64,000 nt of DNA, taken from the NCBI RefSeq assembly GCF_965139335.1, contig NZ_CBCSEL010000004.1. One strand, written 5' to 3'. The notes under the pieces are model-generated. The model was given only the letters and a program-made list of their open reading frames with translations. It had not been told where the DNA came from and searched no databases. The stretch's first letter is position 1. Each line of letters begins with the position of its first letter. Shown here one piece after another: positions 61,020 to 64,000 of this stretch. The DNA comes from Catellicoccus marimammalium (lineage in GTDB: Bacteria; Bacillota; Bacilli; Lactobacillales; Catellicoccaceae). Position numbers and translations under genes: made by a program.

Positions 61020-61625
61020 ATGAATCACTATTATACCAATGATGAATCTTTAGCTCATCATTATGAAACGATTCCTTTTTCTTTTGCTGATACAACACTT
61101 CAATTCCGCACAGATAATGGTGTTTTTTCTAAGAATGCAATTGATTATGGTTCTCGTGTTTTATTACAAGCGTTTTATCAAACCCATGAGGAAATTACAG
61201 GAACATTATTAGATGTTGGTTGTGGTTATGGAGCAATGGGAATTACCTTGGCAAAAATTTATCATATTCCTGTAGATATGGTTGATGTAAACTTACGTGC
61301 TATGGATTTAGCTCGTCATAATGCTTTAAAAAATGGAGTCCAAAAAGAAACTCATATTTTTGAGTCTGATGCTTACCGTAATGTAGAGAAAAACGATTAT
61401 CATTATATTGTTACAAACCCACCAATTCGTGCAGGTAAAAAAGTAGTTCATACTATTTTAGAAGAAGCCTATTCACATCTAGCACCACAAGGAGAACTTT
61501 GGGTTGTGATTCAAAAAAAACAAGGAGCACCTAGCGCGCAAAAGAAAATGGAAGAAGTCTTTGGAAATGTTGAAATTATCACTAAAGATAAGGGATATTA
61601 CATTCTACGCAGTATAAAAATGTAA
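61020..61625 (+). CDS. RsmC-like class I SAM methyltransferase
   Basis: 201 residues. SAM loop LLDVGCGYGAMGITLAKIY and the catalytic NPPIRAGKKVVHTI (NPP motif of N-methyltransferases acting on RNA bases). Similar to the single-domain YbxB/RsmC type that would methylate 16S rRNA G1207. ATG 61020 has AAGGAG eight bases upstream. Divergent from coaA. Confidence 0.9.
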   Translation: MNHYYTNDESLAHHYETIPFSFADTTLQFRTDNGVFSKNAIDYGSRVLLQAFYQTHEEITGTLLDVGCGYGAMGITLAKIYHIPVDMVDVNLRAMDLARHNALKNGVQKETHIFESDAYRNVEKNDYHYIVTNPPIRAGKKVVHTILEEAYSHLAPQGELWVVIQKKQGAPSAQKKMEEVFGNVEIITKDKGYYILRSIKM

Positions 61626-61689
61626 TCGTTTCCCTTTTTGCTTGTAAAATTTTACACATAATCCTACAATAAAAGTAGGAGGGATAGTT

Positions 61690-62139
61690 ATGTGTTATCA
61701 TAATATTATTTTAGCAATTGATAATGATCAAACAGCACAACGTTTATTTAAAAAATTACCAATGCTTGCTAATGATCAATCAAACATTTATGTCGTCAAT
61801 GTTATTAGTTATCCAGATGAACTTTTAGGAATGAATGGAGTAGCTGCTCCTATTGAAAATGAAGATAATATTGAAGATTATCACATTCAAAAGCATAAAG
61901 ATTTCGTAATCAACGAAATTAAAAAAGCTCATCTAGAAGATGATGAAAGAATCCATCCTTATGTTGTTACCGGTGATCCAAGACAAGTATTAAGTCATGA
62001 ATTACCAGATGAATTAGCGGCTGATTTAATTCTTTTAGGTCGAAATAATGAAGTAAAATTAAGTGATGCTATCCTTTTAGGAAGTACTACAAAATATGTA
62101 ACTCATCATGCACCTTGTGATGTATTACTTGTTCATTAA
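61690..62139 (+). CDS. universal stress protein (UspA family)
   Basis: 149 residues, single Usp domain: NIILAIDNDQTAQRLF at the start and the nucleotide-binding region LILLGRNNEVKLSDAILLGSTTKY (split, GRNN...GS) near the end, HHAPCDVLLVH. Likely binds ATP. ATG 61690 follows AGGAGGGATAGTT. Own terminator. Confidence 0.9.
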   Translation: MCYHNIILAIDNDQTAQRLFKKLPMLANDQSNIYVVNVISYPDELLGMNGVAAPIENEDNIEDYHIQKHKDFVINEIKKAHLEDDERIHPYVVTGDPRQVLSHELPDELAADLILLGRNNEVKLSDAILLGSTTKYVTHHAPCDVLLVH

Positions 62140-62144
62140 TAAAT

Positions 62145-62171
62145 AAAAACACCGCCATGAGCGGTGTTTTT
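62145..62171 (+). terminator. terminator after the universal stress protein gene
   Basis: Stem ACACCGC / GCGGTGT (62149-62155 and 62161-62167), loop CATGA, followed by nine T. Confidence 0.93.
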
Positions 62172-62193
62172 TTTTGTTCCTGATTCTTTCTGT

Positions 62194-62199
62194 TATAAT
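62194..62199 (+). promoter_or_regulatory. -10 box of the SDR gene
   Basis: Perfect TATAAT 30 bases before the start codon. The -35 position falls in the T-run of the preceding terminator and is weak. Confidence 0.5.
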
Positions 62200-62229
62200 A
62201 TAAGTTATGAATTAAAAGGAGGACTTAAC

Positions 62230-63027
62230 ATGTTAGAAAATAAAGTTGCGGTTGTAACTGCTGCCAGTCGTGGAATTGGTTTAGCTATTTCTCATCGTTT
62301 AGTAGAAGAAGGTGCCATTGTTTATATGGCTGTTCGTGATAGTGAGAAAAATCGTAAATTAGTACAAGAATTACATGCTGAAAACGATCGTTATCGCCAT
62401 GTTATTTATGATGCTTATGATTTTTCATCTTATGAACCAATGATGAAAGAAGTCGCAGAAAAAGAAGGAAAAATTGATATTTTGATCAATAACTTTGGCC
62501 ATACAGATACAAAAAAAGATTTAACACTTTTAGAAGGAGACAGCGAAGCATTCTTTGATGTCGTCAATATTAACCTAGCAAGTGTTTACTATACATGTAA
62601 ATATGCAATTCCTTATATGCAAGAACAAAATCAAGGTTCTATTATTAATATTTCTTCTGTCGCTGGAAATACACCTGATATTTCTCGTTTAGCTTATAGC
62701 ACATCAAAAGCTGCAGTAAATTCTTTAACCAAAAATATTGCTGTTCAATACGCTCAAAATGGAATTCGCGCAAATGCTATTCTACCAGGATTGGTTGCAA
62801 CCGATGCTGCACTAAATAATATGAGTGAATCATTCTTAAATACATTTTTAAAACACGTGCCATTAAAACGTGTCGCAACACCAGATGATATTGCGAACCT
62901 AGCTGTCTTTTTAGCGAGCGATCAATCTTCATTCATTACTGGAGAATTAATTCCTGTTGCTGGTGGTTTTGGCTTACCTACTCCTATTTATGGAGATGTC
63001 ATGGAAGACGCTTCTCGTCGTGGATAA
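62230..63027 (+). CDS. short-chain dehydrogenase/reductase
   Basis: 265 residues. NAD(P)-binding VVTAASRGIGLAI (TGxxxGxG region), NNFGHTD, NISSVAG with the catalytic Ser, and YSTSKAA with Tyr and Lys. C-terminal GELIPVAGGFGLPTP. ATG 62230 has AAAAGGAGGACTTAAC upstream. Substrate unknown; FabG-like or sugar/alcohol dehydrogenases have this layout. First gene right of the arc-guaA region before the tRNA cluster. Confidence 0.88.
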   Translation: MLENKVAVVTAASRGIGLAISHRLVEEGAIVYMAVRDSEKNRKLVQELHAENDRYRHVIYDAYDFSSYEPMMKEVAEKEGKIDILINNFGHTDTKKDLTLLEGDSEAFFDVVNINLASVYYTCKYAIPYMQEQNQGSIINISSVAGNTPDISRLAYSTSKAAVNSLTKNIAVQYAQNGIRANAILPGLVATDAALNNMSESFLNTFLKHVPLKRVATPDDIANLAVFLASDQSSFITGELIPVAGGFGLPTPIYGDVMEDASRRG

Positions 63028-63042
63028 ATTAAGAAAATAAAA

Positions 63043-63070
63043 AAAAGCAGTGCCTAAAGCACTGCTTTTT
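63043..63070. terminator. bidirectional terminator between the SDR gene and the tRNA cluster
   Basis: Stem AAAAGCAGTGC / GCACTGCTTTT with loop CTAAA; A-run and T-run on either side, so it ends both the SDR gene and the leftward rRNA-tRNA operon. Confidence 0.93.
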
Positions 63071-63074
63071 CACG

Positions 63075-63150
63075 TATGGAGACTAACGGGATCGAACCGC
63101 TGACCCTCTGCTTGTAAGGCAGATGCTCTCCCAGCTGAGCTAAGTCTCCA
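63075..63150 (-). repeat. 76-bp direct repeat spanning tRNA-Val, copy 1
   Basis: Exact match to 63799-63874, including two bases before and one after the gene. Confidence 0.9.
63077..63149 (-). tRNA. tRNA-Val (UAC), distal copy
   Basis: Minus-strand cloverleaf: acceptor GGAGACT / AGTCTCC, anticodon loop CTTACAA, TTCGATC T-loop, discriminator A. CCA is not encoded. Identical to the first tRNA of the operon. Confidence 0.96.
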
Positions 63151-63196
63151 TCGTTAATTGGTGATAGATAAAATTTCCTTTTAAACAAAAAAAGAA

Positions 63197-63270
63197 TCGG
63201 GAAGACAGGATTCGAACCTGCGACCCCCTGGTCCCAAACCAGGTGCTCTACCAAGCTGAGCCACTTCCCG
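63197..63270 (-). tRNA. tRNA-Pro (UGG)
   Basis: Acceptor CGGGAAG / CTTCCCG, anticodon loop TTTGGGA, TTCGAAT T-loop, discriminator A, no encoded CCA. Confidence 0.96.
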
Positions 63271-63290
63271 TTTACTTTATACAAAATATA

Positions 63291-63364
63291 TGCACCCTAA
63301 GGGAGTCGAACCCCTAACCTTTTGATTCGTAGTCAAACACTCTATCCAGTTGAGCTAAGGGTGC
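63291..63364 (-). tRNA. tRNA-Arg (ACG)
   Basis: Acceptor GCACCCT / AGGGTGC, anticodon loop CTACGAA; A34 would be edited to inosine to read CGN codons. T-loop TTCGACT, discriminator A. Confidence 0.96.
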
Positions 63365-63375
63365 ATGATTGATAA

Positions 63376-63461
63376 TGCCGAGGACCGGAATCGAACCGGT
63401 ACGGTGATCACTCACCGCAGGATTTTAAGTCCTGTGCGTCTGCCAGTTCCGCCACCCCGGC
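63376..63461 (-). tRNA. tRNA-Leu (UAA)
   Basis: Class II tRNA of 86 bases with a long variable arm. Acceptor GCCGGGG / CCTCGGC, anticodon loop CTTAAAA, discriminator A. Confidence 0.96.
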
Positions 63462-63474
63462 GATATTCAATTCA

Positions 63475-63546
63475 AGCGGAAGACGGGGTTCGAACCCGCG
63501 ACCCTCACCTTGGCAAGGTGATGTTCTACCACTGAACTACTTCCGC
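63475..63546 (-). tRNA. tRNA-Gly (GCC)
   Basis: Acceptor GCGGAAG / CTTCCGC, anticodon loop TTGCCAA, T-loop TTCGAAC, discriminator T. Confidence 0.96.
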
Positions 63547-63549
63547 ATA

Positions 63550-63622
63550 TGCCGGCTAAAGGACTTGAACCCTCGACCCTCTGATTACAAATCAGATGCT
63601 CTACCAACTGAGCTAAGCCGGC
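63550..63622 (-). tRNA. tRNA-Thr (UGU)
   Basis: Acceptor GCCGGCT / AGCCGGC, anticodon loop TTTGTAA, T-loop TTCAAGT, discriminator A. Only three bases separate it from tRNA-Gly. Confidence 0.96.
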
Positions 63623-63634
63623 TTGTTTCTCTTA

Positions 63635-63716
63635 TACGGGTGAAGGGACTTGAACCCCCACGCCTTACGGCGCTAGATCCTAAATCTAGTGCGTCTGCCA
63701 ATTCCGCCACACCCGC
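63635..63716 (-). tRNA. tRNA-Leu (UAG)
   Basis: Class II tRNA of 82 bases. Acceptor GCGGGTG / CACCCGT with a G-U first pair, anticodon loop TTTAGGA, long variable arm, discriminator A. Confidence 0.95.
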
Positions 63717-63724
63717 ATTATGAA

Positions 63725-63797
63725 TGACCCATGCAGGGCTCGAACCTGCGACCCTCTGATTAAAAGTCAGATGCTCTACCAACTGAGCTAATGAGTC
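63725..63797 (-). tRNA. tRNA-Lys (UUU)
   Basis: Acceptor GACTCAT / ATGGGTC with one G-U pair, anticodon loop CTTTTAA, T-loop TTCGAGC, discriminator A. An N base (63798) sits just before its 5' end. Confidence 0.95.
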
Positions 63798-63798
63798 N

Positions 63799-63874
63799 TA
63801 TGGAGACTAACGGGATCGAACCGCTGACCCTCTGCTTGTAAGGCAGATGCTCTCCCAGCTGAGCTAAGTCTCCA
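63799..63874 (-). repeat. 76-bp direct repeat spanning tRNA-Val, copy 2
   Basis: Exact match to 63075-63150. Confidence 0.9.
63801..63873 (-). tRNA. tRNA-Val (UAC), proximal copy
   Basis: First tRNA after 5S rRNA, identical to the distal copy at 63077-63149; anticodon loop CTTACAA. Confidence 0.96.
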
Positions 63875-63879
63875 GATTA

Positions 63880-63995
63880 GCGTGGCGACTTCCTACTCTC
63901 ACAGGGGGAAACCCCCAACTACCATCGGCGTTAAGAAGCTTAACTTCTGTGTTCGGCATGGGAACAGGTGTATCCTTCTTGCCATCATCACCACA
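63880..63995 (-). rRNA. rrf: 5S ribosomal RNA
   Basis: Minus strand. Begins TGTGGTGATGATGGC, contains the conserved AAGGATACACCTGTTCCCAT and CCGAACACAGAAGTTAAGC, and ends AGTCGCCACGC. About 116 bases. The 23S gene should lie just beyond the right edge. Ends estimated from pairing of the terminal helix. Confidence 0.96.
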
Positions 63996-64000
63996 CTATT

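Noticed and set aside
62881..62895. CGTGTCGCAACACC in the SDR gene as a copy of the dispersed palindrome
   Set aside because: Lacks the CGACA arm and codes for a conserved SDR segment, so chance is enough.
63054..63284. Reading frames on the minus strand across the tRNA genes (also 63585-63782)
   Set aside because: They translate tRNA sequence and are typical false frames; the cloverleaf structures explain the DNA fully.

Overview
The window is chromosomal DNA from a low-GC Gram-positive bacterium, most likely of the order Lactobacillales (Enterococcaceae or a close relative). The evidence is A/T-rich coding sequence, AGGAGG-type ribosome binding sites, an arginine deiminase (arc) cluster with a Crp/Fnr-type regulator, L-lactate dehydrogenase, the EcsAB, YhaONM, MprF, PrsA and class A sortase genes, a PASTA kinase with its IreB substrate, and a tRNA cluster behind 5S rRNA. 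I cannot name a genus. I see no prophage, insertion sequence or CRISPR array. Three ambiguous bases (721, 730, 63798) point to a draft sequence.

Nearly all genes lie on the minus strand and the rRNA operon at the right edge also runs leftwards, so replication probably moves right to left. Left to right: 1-9268 holds a hypothetical gene, acpS, gmk, rpoZ, priA, fmt, rsmB, a PP2C phosphatase and a PASTA kinase that runs off the left edge. 9.4-17.1 kb holds srtA, murB, an exonuclease III, pta-tsaE, ung, an acetyltransferase, a CLC channel and ldh. 17.2-24.7 kb holds folT behind a THF riboswitch, rsmA, rnmV, tatD, metG, a small membrane protein, uvrC and trxA. 24.8-33.7 kb holds mutS2-cvpA-zapA, rnhC, DUF1292-ruvX-ireB, ytpR, a thioredoxin, an M42 peptidase, a small anchored protein and trmB. 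33.7-42.8 kb holds ecsAB, hit-ytxH, prsA, mprF and leuS with an attenuator-like leader. 43-52 kb holds yhaO-yhaN-yhaM, degV, pepV, an RsuA-type enzyme and a MurJ-type flippase. 52.2-58.1 kb is arcA-arcB-arcD-arcC-arcR with a complex promoter. 58.4-63.1 kb holds guaA, coaA, a methyltransferase, a universal stress protein and an SDR. 63.1-64.0 kb has nine tRNA genes and 5S rRNA.

Several genes work together. The PASTA kinase, its phosphatase and IreB form the cell-wall stress circuit known from enterococci. The arc genes turn arginine into ornithine, ammonia, CO2 and ATP. PrsA, EcsAB, SrtA, MprF and MurJ act at the envelope.

The signals most worth a second look are a dispersed short palindrome (TGTCG-N1/2-CGACA) inside unrelated genes, the leuS leader, the arcA operator region with paired 16-bp sites, and a THF riboswitch with an inserted hairpin and a possible ribosome-site switch.
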